DNA of 50,707 bases from Hyphomicrobium sp. GTDB lineage: Bacteria; Pseudomonadota; Alphaproteobacteria; Rhizobiales; Hyphomicrobiaceae. The DNA lies in contig NZ_JADZBI010000024.1 of the NCBI RefSeq assembly GCF_020852195.1, forward strand, positions 1 to 50,707, given 5' to 3'. Position numbers and translations under genes: made by a program. The notes beneath the pieces were generated by a model. It was given only the letters and a program-made list of their open reading frames with translations, was not told the origin of the DNA and did not search any database. The number at the start of each line of letters is the position of its first letter. Position 1 is the first letter of the stretch. Positions 36,054 through 43,980 of the stretch are shown in pieces.

Positions 36054-36617
36054 ATGACGGTAGATGCTCGGAGCGAGGCGGGAGTCGGATCTTCCGCGGT
36101 CAATTCCACGCTGTGGATCGCGCTCATCGCGGGCCTCAGCGTCGGCGGCAGCTACGTTTACGCCTGTGCCGCGCCGCTTGCCGCCATTGCGGCGCTGGCT
36201 GCGCTCAAGATGGACCGCGGAACGGGCTTTGTGCTCGTCATCACTGCGTGGCTCGCGAACCAGCTCGTCGGCTATCTGATCCTGGACTATCCGCAGACGC
36301 TTAACTCGTTCGCGTGGGGCGGCGCCATCGGCCTTGCGGCCGTTGCGGGTTTCCTCGCGGCTCGGAGCTTCACGGAAGGGCGAGCGAACGGCCTATTCAT
36401 TCTGGTCGCGGCGCTGTTCGTTTCTTTCGTGTTCTATGAGACCGCCCTCTATGCCGCCGGCTTCGTCTTGGGTTCCTCGGAAGAGGCATTCTCGACCGCG
36501 GTGGTCGGCCGCATTCTTGCGATCAACGCGGTGTCGTTTGCCGGTCTGCTTGTGCTGCACCGGGCCGCGATCGCCCTGCGGTGGCTGCGGCCGAGCGCTG
36601 CTCCCGCACACGCCTAG
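36054..36617 (+). CDS. Small polytopic membrane protein of the B12-regulated operon
   Basis: 187 residues with an excellent ribosome site (GAGGAGAAG). About five to six membrane segments: ~18-35, ~38-52, ~58-78, ~88-104, ~113-135 and ~152-170, with YVYACAAPLAAIAALAALKMDRG and AWLANQLVGYLILDYPQTLNSFAWGG as distinctive loops. It is the last gene of the riboswitch-I operon. Size and context recall the diverse small B12-regulated candidate cobalt or precursor transporters, but no named family is recognised, and it lacks the His-rich motif of CbtB. Transport of cobalt or a corrinoid precursor is an inference from context. Confidence 0.75.
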   Translation: MTVDARSEAGVGSSAVNSTLWIALIAGLSVGGSYVYACAAPLAAIAALAALKMDRGTGFVLVITAWLANQLVGYLILDYPQTLNSFAWGGAIGLAAVAGFLAARSFTEGRANGLFILVAALFVSFVFYETALYAAGFVLGSSEEAFSTAVVGRILAINAVSFAGLLVLHRAAIALRWLRPSAAPAHA

Positions 36618-36826
36618 AACTCCGAAGCGCCTCGTCGGTGTCACCCGGCTTCTCAGCGCGATCTCCGTGCCGAGCGGACCCGCCGCGGCTCTGCCGCCAG
36701 GCGGGTCGCCTCGTCCTTACATATGGCTCGTGCAAGGGCTGACATTGGAGACGGGCGAGCAGCGAGCTCGTCTGTTGCATATTGATCGCAAACTATGCGC
36801 GCGATCCCTGCCTGCCGCTTTGTCCA

Positions 36827-36855
36827 TTGACAAGGGTCATGGGCATTGGCGCAAA
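36827..36855 (+). promoter_or_regulatory. Candidate -35 region of B12 operon II
   Basis: TTGACA at 36827-36832 in a CATTGACA context mirrors the position seen upstream of riboswitch I. The -10 is unclear (CGCAAA region at 17-nt spacing). The preceding intergenic stretch 36618-36826 shows no recognisable gene or site. Confidence 0.4.
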
Positions 36856-37032
36856 ATGCTCGCGTAACGGACTATGGGAACGCGGTGAGACGTCGATCCG
36901 TCAATGCCGCGGCTGCGCCCGCAACTGTATGCAGCAAGCTTCTCCCCCTCAATGTGCCACTGGCTGCCATGGTTTGGTTGCCGGGAAGGCCGGCGAGAGA
37001 GGCGCTCGAGCTGCAAGCCAGGAGACCTGACG
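36841..37032 (+). promoter_or_regulatory. Cobalamin riboswitch II (upstream of the second TonB receptor)
   Basis: Motifs in order: ATGGGAACGCGGTGAG (~36873-36888), CGGCTGCGCCCGCAACTGTA (~36909-36928), GCCACTGGC (~36956-36964), CCGGGAAGGCCGG (~36981-36993) and the B12 box GCCAGGAGACCTGA (37017-37030). It lies 250 nt before the receptor start and should repress the receptor/ABC/LLM operon when cobalamin is abundant. Confidence 0.93.
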
Positions 37033-37034
37033 TT

Positions 37035-37127
37035 ACGTGTCGCCCATCCTTCGTGCGGGCCGCGCGATGGAACGGACTCCCGTAGTGGCGACTGATGTGC
37101 AACCGAAGGGAAGCTACGTCAGGCATG
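37035..37127 (+). promoter_or_regulatory. Conserved 3' extension of riboswitch II
   Basis: Counterpart of 32111-32204, with the same TCGCCCATCC motif, CCCGTAGTGGCG segment and a hairpin at 37092-37122 (CTGATGTGC with GCTACGTCAG; only the bulged base differs from copy I). The sequence from 37128 to the receptor start holds nothing recognised apart from TGGGGGA as ribosome site. Confidence 0.6.
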
Positions 37128-37282
37128 TCGTTCTACGGTGTCACTTTCTGAAATACAGGCGCGGGATGCCGCCCCTCGTCAGCGCACGCTGTGAGAGGAG
37201 CGCGCTTTTCCCATACCCACCGTTCCAATGTGCGTGATGTCCAGCTTCCTCAGGGCTTGGTGCTGCCAACTGGGGGATTCTG

Positions 37283-39577
37283 GTGTTGTCGAAATCATCG
37301 TACTCTCGTGCTTGCCTCGTCACCGCAGCCGTTTCCGGCGCTGCAATCGTTTGCTCCAACGCGGCCATGGCTCAGACGCCGCCTGAGCCGGCTTCCAACG
37401 AGCTTCCGCCGGTTGTAGTTGACGCGGCCACTCAAAAGAAAAAGAGCGCGGCCGCAAAGAAGAAGCAATCGCCGCCGGCTCCAAGCCAGGCCGAGGCGCC
37501 GCAAAGCGAGCCGGCGCCGCCGGTCGCCAATGCCGGCGCATCGCCCGTGAGCGGCGCGGCGGCGCAAGACATCGTGAACCCGATCACGACCACCGGGTCG
37601 CGCACGCCGACCGAGGCGTTGCGGCTCCCGTACAGCACGACCGTCGTTACACGCGAGGAGATCGAAAAGTCGGGCGCTGTCAGGCTGGACCAGGTGCTGC
37701 GCTCGGTTCCTGGGCTGCAGTTCGGCACGCAAGGCAACGCCTACCCGCGCATTGCCACGCGCGGTCTGCGTGATACCGCCGATGTCCTGGTGCTGATCGA
37801 CGGTGTTCCCTTCCGCCAGCTTGGCGGATCGGCCGATCTCACCATGCTCCCGGTCGGGATCATCGAGCGCGTGGAGTTCGTGAAGGGGCCGGCATCGGGC
37901 CTCTATGGCCGCAGCGCCATCGGCGGCGTGCTGCAGATCTTCACGCGGCCGGATTCCGATACCGCTGTCTACAAGCAAAAAGCGACTGTCGGCTCGGACA
38001 ATTTCCGCGAGACGGTGGCGAGCGGCTACACGCCCTTAAAGGGTGGTGCGGCTTCGATCCAGGCCGGTATCTCCGACACCGACGGGTTCCAGCGCAATAC
38101 GGATCGGGAAGCCGAGTTCGTGGCCGCCTCCGTCGACCGGCAGATCACCGATTGGCTGACGGTGGGCGTCGTGGGCCAGTTCAGCCAAGTCGACGCCAAG
38201 CGTGGCTCGATCATTCCGCTCATCAACGGGCGTCCTGCGTTCGGGATCACGAGGGAGGACAATTTTGGTCTTCCCGGCGCGCGTTTCGAAGGCGAGTACA
38301 CCTCGCTCTCCATTCCCCTCAAGGCAACACTGGGGAACGGCTGGGAGGTGCACAACATCTTCAACGTCAACCGCTATGACCGCTTCGCCACGGGCGGCAT
38401 CACGATCACGCCGAACACGACGCCAACAAACAAGGGCTGGTCTGAATCCGACACGCGTCAGGAAATTCTTCAGAACGACCTCATCGCGCAATGGAACGGC
38501 GGCGCCTTCGGCGGCATCGCCAACCTCTCGTTCGGCGGCAATTTCGAGACCGGCAGGATGGATCAGGCTTCGCCGTCCTTCTCGAATCAGCCGACCTACC
38601 TCGGACCGAACTTCACGACGCCGGTCGCCAATGCCGGCAACTATCCCTACGGCATACGTGGTGCAACGACGCTCTCCGACACGACGCAAACGATAGGTGG
38701 CGTCTTCGCCGGCCTGGACTACACTTGGGGGCCGTGGAGTCTGTTCACCGGAATTCGCTGGGATACGTTCGAAACAACGGTCGAGCGCTCTGGCACAAGC
38801 GTGGTTGCGAACCAGACCGGGGACAAGGCGACGAAGCGTTTCGGCACGAGCTACGAGGTCATCCAGTCCCCGGCGGCGACGGTTGCGGTCTTCGCCAACT
38901 ATACGGAAGGCTTCCGCCCTCAGCTTCCGGCGCTGGAGACATCGGGCGGTGTCACGCTGCCGAGACTGCTCGAGCCCGAGTTCACGCGCAGCTACGAGGC
39001 CGGCTTCAAGGTGAGCGCATTCAACAACGCGCTGTTCGCGGAGGTGACATTCTTCGACATGGAGCGTGTCGATGCACAGCGCTCCTTCCGCGTCGATGCT
39101 GATACCTTCCTCTTCACCAATGCCCGGCAGGATGTCGAAGGAGTCGAGGCTCAGCTACGCTACCGTGCCAACGATAGCCTGAGCGGCTATTTCACCTACA
39201 GCTATCAGGATGCTGTAAACACCGAGTTCAAGACTCTCACCGCCGACTACTCGGGGAACACCATTCGCATGGCAGCGCGTCATTTCGCAGGGGCCGGTTT
39301 CGATTGGCGGTTCGGGAACCTGAACTGGAACGTGAGCGTGAACTACGTGGGCGAGCGTCCGCTGCGTGACAATCTTCCCGCGGGACAGAGCCAGATCCTG
39401 CCGTCCTACATCGTCTGGAATACGTCGCTGCGATACGAATTCGATCGCTACTTCGCTCAGGCAACGGTCAACAACATCGCCGACGAGTTCTATATCGCCG
39501 ATGATTTCTCGGCGCAGAACGCCGGCAATGCCGGTCCGCCACGGGAGTTTCTCTTCACCGCAGGTGTGCGCTTCTGA
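37283..39577 (+). CDS. B12-riboswitch-controlled TonB-dependent receptor
   Basis: 764 residues, starting at GTG 37283 (or TTG 37286), with GGGGGA upstream. Signal peptide ~1-30 (ending AMAQ). A Lys/Ala/Pro-rich stretch (~50-95) precedes the plug (~105-225: TGSRTPTEALRLPYSTTVVTRE, VLRSVPGLQFGTQG, RGLRDTADVLVLIDGVPF, ERVEFVKGPASGLYGRSAIGG). The barrel ends with LFTAGVRF, the terminal Phe used for membrane insertion. The overall type is closer to siderophore receptors than to the first receptor, so the ligand may be a corrinoid or a cobalt chelate. It overlaps the next gene by 1 nt. Confidence 0.9.
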   Translation: MLSKSSYSRACLVTAAVSGAAIVCSNAAMAQTPPEPASNELPPVVVDAATQKKKSAAAKKKQSPPAPSQAEAPQSEPAPPVANAGASPVSGAAAQDIVNPITTTGSRTPTEALRLPYSTTVVTREEIEKSGAVRLDQVLRSVPGLQFGTQGNAYPRIATRGLRDTADVLVLIDGVPFRQLGGSADLTMLPVGIIERVEFVKGPASGLYGRSAIGGVLQIFTRPDSDTAVYKQKATVGSDNFRETVASGYTPLKGGAASIQAGISDTDGFQRNTDREAEFVAASVDRQITDWLTVGVVGQFSQVDAKRGSIIPLINGRPAFGITREDNFGLPGARFEGEYTSLSIPLKATLGNGWEVHNIFNVNRYDRFATGGITITPNTTPTNKGWSESDTRQEILQNDLIAQWNGGAFGGIANLSFGGNFETGRMDQASPSFSNQPTYLGPNFTTPVANAGNYPYGIRGATTLSDTTQTIGGVFAGLDYTWGPWSLFTGIRWDTFETTVERSGTSVVANQTGDKATKRFGTSYEVIQSPAATVAVFANYTEGFRPQLPALETSGGVTLPRLLEPEFTRSYEAGFKVSAFNNALFAEVTFFDMERVDAQRSFRVDADTFLFTNARQDVEGVEAQLRYRANDSLSGYFTYSYQDAVNTEFKTLTADYSGNTIRMAARHFAGAGFDWRFGNLNWNVSVNYVGERPLRDNLPAGQSQILPSYIVWNTSLRYEFDRYFAQATVNNIADEFYIADDFSAQNAGNAGPPREFLFTAGVRF

Positions 39578-40473
39578 TGCTGACGCGGCGCCATCTTCTC
39601 GCTGCCGGCGCCGCGTTTGCCGCAGAGCTTGCCATCGCCGGCCGCGTCCTCGCGCTCGAGGACGCGGCCGGCAACAAGCTCAACCTGCCGTCTCCTCCGC
39701 GGCGGATCGTTGCCATAAATCCGGCAATGGTGGAGACCGTGGTTGCCATCGGTGCCCTCGATAGGCTGGTCGGCATCGGCGGCAAGGTTTCGTATCCCGA
39801 GCAGGTGCGGGGCTTGCCGAGCGTCGGGGGAGCGCTCGGCTTTTCCGTCGAAGCCGTGCTTGCGCTCGACCCGGATCTCGTGGTCATGGCTGTCGGAACC
39901 GATGCGGCCGCCCAGCTCACCCGGCCGCTGTCTGCCATGGGGGTTCCGATTTTCCTTGCCACCTATTCCGACTTCGCGTCGATCCTGAATTACATGCGAC
40001 GGCTCGGCGATGCGCTCGGGTTGCGGGATGGCGCCGATCGCCTCGTCGCCAGGATGCAAGGGACGATCGCGGAATTGGCCAGCAAGCTGAAGGACCGCCC
40101 TCGCCTCGGCGTGTACATGGAGACGGGCGCGGCGGGGACGGCGGCCTTTCAGACGGTGCGTGCGGGCCATTATGCCGATGACGGAATCCGGCTTGCGGGC
40201 GGGCGCAACGTGTTCACCCTCGCGGGGCCGCGACAGGTTACCGTGGAAGGCATCGCGGATGCCGACCCGGATGTCATCGTCGTGCTCGCCAGCGATCCGA
40301 GCCTCAAGCCAGAGGATGTTGCGGGACGTCCGGGTTGGACGGCTTTGCGCGCGGTGCGCGAGAAGAAGGTGGCCGTCTTGCCGCGTGGGTTCATGCTGAT
40401 TCCCGGTCCGCGGCAGGCCGAAGCCATTTCCATTCTGGCGCGTGCCATCCATCCCGAGGCGTTCGTGCCATGA
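39577..40473 (+). CDS. ABC importer substrate-binding protein (BtuF/HmuT-like)
   Basis: 298 residues; the ATG shares its A with the receptor stop (TGATG). The N-terminus has a twin-Arg signal (TRRHLLAAGAAFAAEL). The body has the class-III periplasmic binding protein pattern: PPRRIVAINPAMVETVVAIGALDRLVGIG, then LALDPDLVVMAVGTDAA and VEGIADADPDVIVVLASDP. Such proteins bind cobalamin, haem or siderophores; the riboswitch context favours a corrinoid or cobalt complex, but sequence alone would also fit HmuT. Confidence 0.88.
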   Translation: MLTRRHLLAAGAAFAAELAIAGRVLALEDAAGNKLNLPSPPRRIVAINPAMVETVVAIGALDRLVGIGGKVSYPEQVRGLPSVGGALGFSVEAVLALDPDLVVMAVGTDAAAQLTRPLSAMGVPIFLATYSDFASILNYMRRLGDALGLRDGADRLVARMQGTIAELASKLKDRPRLGVYMETGAAGTAAFQTVRAGHYADDGIRLAGGRNVFTLAGPRQVTVEGIADADPDVIVVLASDPSLKPEDVAGRPGWTALRAVREKKVAVLPRGFMLIPGPRQAEAISILARAIHPEAFVP

Positions 40474-41459
40474 GGCCCGGCGCGCTCACGCTCTCTCTGG
40501 CCGTCGCCATCGCTTTGATCGGGATTCTCGTCGGGGCGATGCTTGGTGTGGTGAACACGGGGCCATTGCGCCTCCTGGCTGCGCTCCTCGCCTCCGATCC
40601 GACACCGGACGACGTGCTGATCGCCTGGCGCGTGCAACGGGTCACCGGCGCATTCCTCGTCGGCGCCTGCCTGGCGATAGCCGGTGTGATCTATCAGGGC
40701 TCGTTCCGCAATCCGCTCGCCGAGCCGTTTCTTCTCGGCAGCTCCGCCGGCGGGGCATTGGGGGCCGTCTTTGCGATCCTGCTGCCTCTTTCATGGCTCG
40801 CCGCCGTTGGCCTGCCCATCCTCGCCTTCGTTGGGGCCTGGGGCGCCACGCTGCTCGTCCTCGCCATCAGCCGTGCGGCGCGGATCGAAGATGCGGCCGG
40901 CATGCTGCTCGTCGGAATAGCCCTGGCTGCGCTGCTCGGCGCCTTGAGGTCGACCGCGACGCTGGTTCTCTCCGACGAATCCGTAAGCTTGCGCGCGCTG
41001 ATTAGCTGGACCCTCGGGGGGCTGCAGTCTCCGACCGGCGCGACGCTGCTGGTGTTCGCGGTGCTCACGGCCGTCTGCCTGATTGCTTCTCTTGGGCTTG
41101 CGCGGCGTCTCGATATCCTGGGCTTCGGGGAATCGACAGCGGCCACCATGGGCGTCGACGTGGGGCGCTTTCTGACGCTGTCACTCACGGTCGCGGCGTT
41201 CGCGACTGGCCTCGCCGTTGCGTGGGGCGGCGTGCTCGCCTTCGTCGGGCTGATCGTTCCCCATACCGTCCGATGGTGGATCGGAGAGCGGCATGCGCCG
41301 CTGTTGCTCCACTCGGCGTTCGTCGGCGGCGGGTTTCTGGCCATCCTCGACGGTCTCTCGCGCAGCCTTCTCGCGCCCTCGGAGATTCCGCTGGGCCTTT
41401 TGACGTCGCTGATCGGCGCACCGTTCTTTCTCCTGCTTCTGGTCCGGCGCTACAGATGA
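40470..41459 (+). CDS. ABC importer permease (BtuC/FecCD family)
   Basis: 329 residues from the ATG at 40470, overlapping the previous stop by 4 nt (ATGA). About nine or ten membrane segments. FecCD blocks are clear: WRVQRVTGAFLVGACLAIAGVIYQGSFRNPLAEPFLLGSSAGGA, GFGESTAATMGVD, and GGVLAFVGLIVPHTVRW. It forms the channel of the operon-II importer. Confidence 0.92.
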   Translation: MRPGALTLSLAVAIALIGILVGAMLGVVNTGPLRLLAALLASDPTPDDVLIAWRVQRVTGAFLVGACLAIAGVIYQGSFRNPLAEPFLLGSSAGGALGAVFAILLPLSWLAAVGLPILAFVGAWGATLLVLAISRAARIEDAAGMLLVGIALAALLGALRSTATLVLSDESVSLRALISWTLGGLQSPTGATLLVFAVLTAVCLIASLGLARRLDILGFGESTAATMGVDVGRFLTLSLTVAAFATGLAVAWGGVLAFVGLIVPHTVRWWIGERHAPLLLHSAFVGGGFLAILDGLSRSLLAPSEIPLGLLTSLIGAPFFLLLLVRRYR

Positions 41460-42193
41460 TCCGCGTTGAACAGCTCTGCGTGATGCGCAACCGGAAGCGG
41501 TTGCTCGACGACGTTTCGTTCTCGTTGCGCCGCGGGGAGATCGTGGCGCTTCTGGGACCCAACGGTGCCGGGAAATCGACTCTCGTGACTGCGCTGTCCG
41601 GCCTGTGCCGGTCAACGCATGGCAGCGTAGAGGTGATGGGTCGGCCAATTGCGGCCTATGGTGCACGCGAGCGGGCGCATCTCCTCGCATATGTGGCCCA
41701 GCAGCAGGACTTCATCTGGGACCTCGAGGTTCGTGATATCGTTCGCTTGGGTGCGCGGTCGCTGTCCGACGCCGATGCCACCCTCGCCAAGCTCGGCCTC
41801 GTCGAGCTGGCCGAGCGGCGCATAAAAAGCCTCTCCGGCGGCGAGCGTGCGAGGGTCATGCTGGCGCGTGCGCTGGCGGCCAATACGCCGTTCCTGCTGG
41901 CCGACGAGCCGGCGGCGAACCTCGACATCAAACACCAGCGTCGGGCCATGCGGCTTCTGTGCGACGCGGCGCGTGAGCGCGATACGGGTGTGCTGGTCGT
42001 TCTTCATGATCTCAATCTGGCGTTCGCGTTCGCGGAGAGGGTTCTGCTGATGCACCAGGCGAGGCTTGTGCTCGACGGCGCGGCGGCAGCGGTCGCGGCC
42101 TCTCCGGATCTGGATCGCGTCTTCGGAGAACGCTTCACGCGCGCGACGATCGACGATCGCACCGTCGTCTTTCCGACGGGAGACGCGGAATGA
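41456..42193 (+). CDS. ABC importer ATP-binding protein (BtuD-like)
   Basis: 245 residues from the ATG at 41456, overlapping the permease stop by 4 nt. Walker A GPNGAGKSTLV, signature LSGGERARVMLARAL, Walker B FLLADEPAANLD, switch His in VVLHDLNLA. It powers the permease encoded just upstream. It ends in the usual FecE/BtuD style and overlaps the LLM gene by 4 nt. Confidence 0.92.
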   Translation: MIRVEQLCVMRNRKRLLDDVSFSLRRGEIVALLGPNGAGKSTLVTALSGLCRSTHGSVEVMGRPIAAYGARERAHLLAYVAQQQDFIWDLEVRDIVRLGARSLSDADATLAKLGLVELAERRIKSLSGGERARVMLARALAANTPFLLADEPAANLDIKHQRRAMRLLCDAARERDTGVLVVLHDLNLAFAFAERVLLMHQARLVLDGAAAAVAASPDLDRVFGERFTRATIDDRTVVFPTGDAE

Positions 42194-43215
42194 CGCGCTT
42201 CTCGGTGCTGGATCAGTCGGCGACGTCGGCCGGCAAGAGCCATCAGGAGACGCTCCAGGGCACGATTGCGCTTGCCAAGCATTGCGAATGCCTCGGCTAT
42301 CATCGCTTCTGGGTCGCGGAGCATCATAACAGTCCGGCCAACGTCGGCAGCGCGCCGGAAATCCTCTGCGCCGCCATCGCGTCGGTGACCGGGCGCATTC
42401 GCGTGGGTAGCGCAGGAATCCTGCTGTCGCACTATGCGCCGCTGAAAGTGGCGGAGGTGTTTCGCGTTCTGAGCGCGATTGCGCCCGGCCGCATCGACCT
42501 CGGCATCGGCCGTTCGCCGGGAGGCAGCCCCGCCGCCGTGGCGGCGCTGAACCGCGGTGCTCCGGACGTGGAGCATGAGGACAACGTCGCCGAGCTGCTG
42601 GCGTGGCTCGAGCACGACGGTGCCAGGCCCCGCCAGGATGGCGTCCTTGCCTATCCGCGCGATGTGGACGGACCCGAGCCGTGGATGCTCGGCAGCTCTC
42701 TCAGGGGAGCCAGGCTCGCCGCTCGGCACGGCTTGCCCTTCTGTTTCAACTTTTCGCACGGCACCAACTACGCTCTCGCCGGCGATGCGCTCAAGACTTA
42801 CCGCTCGGAGTTCCGCCCCAGCCATCGGCTCGCGGTGCCACTGGCATCCCTTTCGATCTGGACGCTCGCGGCCGAGACCGCCGAGGAGGTAGAGCGGCTG
42901 TTCGCACCCAGGGCCTACTGGCGCGTAATGCTGGATCGGGGCGTGCGTGGCCCGATGATATCGCCGGAGCAGGCGCAGAGGGAGCACTACACGGCCGCGG
43001 AGCAGGCCCGGATCGACGAGATGCGTCGCTATTCCGTCGTCGGGGCCGTATCACACGTGGCAGATCGCCTTCGCGCTATTGCCGCAGACCATGCGGTGGA
43101 CGAGATTGTGCTTGCGACCTGGACCTTCGACGCTTGCGATCAACGGAAATCCTACGAGGGCCTGGCTCATGCCCTCGGGTTGCAGCAATCCGGCTCAGAC
43201 GGCGGTGAAGGCTGA
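42190..43215 (+). CDS. Luciferase-like (LLM) flavin-dependent oxidoreductase, last gene of the B12-regulated operon
   Basis: 341 residues, overlapping the ATPase gene by 4 nt (ATGA), so it is translationally coupled to the importer. The sequence fits the group-1 luciferase-like family (YhbW-type): FSVLDQSATSAGKSHQE, AKHCECLGYHRFWVAEHHN, SAPEILCAAIASVTGRIRVGSAGILL, HYAPLKVAEVFRVLSAIAPGRIDLGIGRSPGG. These TIM-barrel enzymes use FMN or F420 to oxygenate or reduce small substrates; substrates of this subgroup are mostly unknown. A redox enzyme after a corrinoid/cobalt importer suggests it acts on the imported ligand, for example releasing cobalt or trimming a chelator, but this is inference. Confidence 0.88.
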   Translation: MTRFSVLDQSATSAGKSHQETLQGTIALAKHCECLGYHRFWVAEHHNSPANVGSAPEILCAAIASVTGRIRVGSAGILLSHYAPLKVAEVFRVLSAIAPGRIDLGIGRSPGGSPAAVAALNRGAPDVEHEDNVAELLAWLEHDGARPRQDGVLAYPRDVDGPEPWMLGSSLRGARLAARHGLPFCFNFSHGTNYALAGDALKTYRSEFRPSHRLAVPLASLSIWTLAAETAEEVERLFAPRAYWRVMLDRGVRGPMISPEQAQREHYTAAEQARIDEMRRYSVVGAVSHVADRLRAIAADHAVDEIVLATWTFDACDQRKSYEGLAHALGLQQSGSDGGEG

Positions 43216-43225
43216 CAGGTGCCGG

Positions 43226-43765
43226 CTATTTCGGAGCCAGCACCATCACCATCTGGCGGCCCTCGAAACGGGGCTCGGATTCCACCTTGGCGATCGGCTC
43301 GACGTCGTTCTTAACGCGCACCAGCACGTTCATGCCGAGCTGCTGGTGTGCCATCTCGCGGCCGCGGAAGCGCAGCGTGACCTTGACCTTGTCGCCTTCC
43401 TCGAAGAAACGCCTGATGGCCCGCATCTTGACGTCGTAGTCGTGATCATCGATGCCGGGACGCATCTTGATCTCCTTGATCTCGACGGTCTTCTGATGCT
43501 TGCGCGCCTCGGCGGCTTTCTTCTGCTCTTGGTATTTGTATTTGCCGAAGTCGAGAATCTTGCAGACGGGGGGCTCGGCGTCGGGGGATACCTCGACCAA
43601 GTCAAGTCCCGCCTCCTCGGCGCGGGCGAGGGCATCGAATTTGCTAACGACCCCAACATTCTGGCCGGTCTCATCAATGAGCCGCACTTCACGTGCCCGG
43701 ATCGCGTCGTTGATCTTCGGGCCGGACGGCTCGCGCTCGGCGGCGCCACGCATAGGCTTGCGGAT
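43226..43765 (-). CDS. infC: Translation initiation factor IF-3, apparent AUC start
   Basis: 179 residues. IF-3 binds the 30S subunit and checks start codons. The N-domain ([20 protein letters not shown]), the helical linker ([21 protein letters not shown]) and the C-domain ([19 protein letters not shown]...[12 protein letters not shown]) are all intact. No ATG lies at a usable site: an in-frame TTG at 43771 is 1 nt from the ribosome site and an ATG at 43753 is too far. An ATC at 43765 sits exactly 6 nt after GGAGA (43772-43776), so an AUC start is likely, matching the rare AUU start by which E. coli IF-3 represses itself. rpmI and rplT do not follow; the gene ends 10 nt from the convergent LLM gene. 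Confidence 0.93.
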   Translation of the reverse strand: MRKPMRGAAEREPSGPKINDAIRAREVRLIDETGQNVGVVSKFDALARAEEAGLDLVEVSPDAEPPVCKILDFGKYKYQEQKKAAEARKHQKTVEIKEIKMRPGIDDHDYDVKMRAIRRFFEEGDKVKVTLRFRGREMAHQQLGMNVLVRVKNDVEPIAKVESEPRFEGRQMVMVLAPK

Positions 43766-43771
43766 GTTCAA

Positions 43772-43776
43772 TCTCC
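43772..43776 (-). promoter_or_regulatory. Shine-Dalgarno that decides the infC start
   Basis: GGAGA on the minus strand ends 6 nt before the ATC at 43765 and only immediately before the TTG at 43771, which favours the AUC codon. Confidence 0.6.
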
Positions 43777-43828
43777 ATCAATTGTTTCAAGCAATCGGCC
43801 ATAGCTACGGCAGCTCATGGCGAAACAC

Positions 43829-43862
43829 AATGCTCCTCTCCTCACCCCTTTGGGGGGAGGCG
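43829..43862. repeat. Pyrimidine-rich palindromic repeat
   Basis: A CTCCTCTCCTCACCCC...GGGGGGAGGCG stretch forms an imperfect inverted repeat, similar in style to the element at the right end of the window. The 209-nt gap between infC and the glycosyltransferase shows nothing else. Confidence 0.35.
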
Positions 43863-43980
43863 TTCAACCGTGGACTGCCGACTGTTTGGCCGGAGCATTG
43901 AGAAGAACCTCGCGCAAGTCAAGCCGCTCAAGGCTGATGCAACGCAGAGGGGTGGGGACGACGGGCGAGGTTGGCAGGCC

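Noticed and set aside
36618..36826. A third riboswitch or small gene before riboswitch II
   Set aside because: No B12-box, ribosome site or convincing ORF is present; it appears to be an ordinary intergenic stretch.
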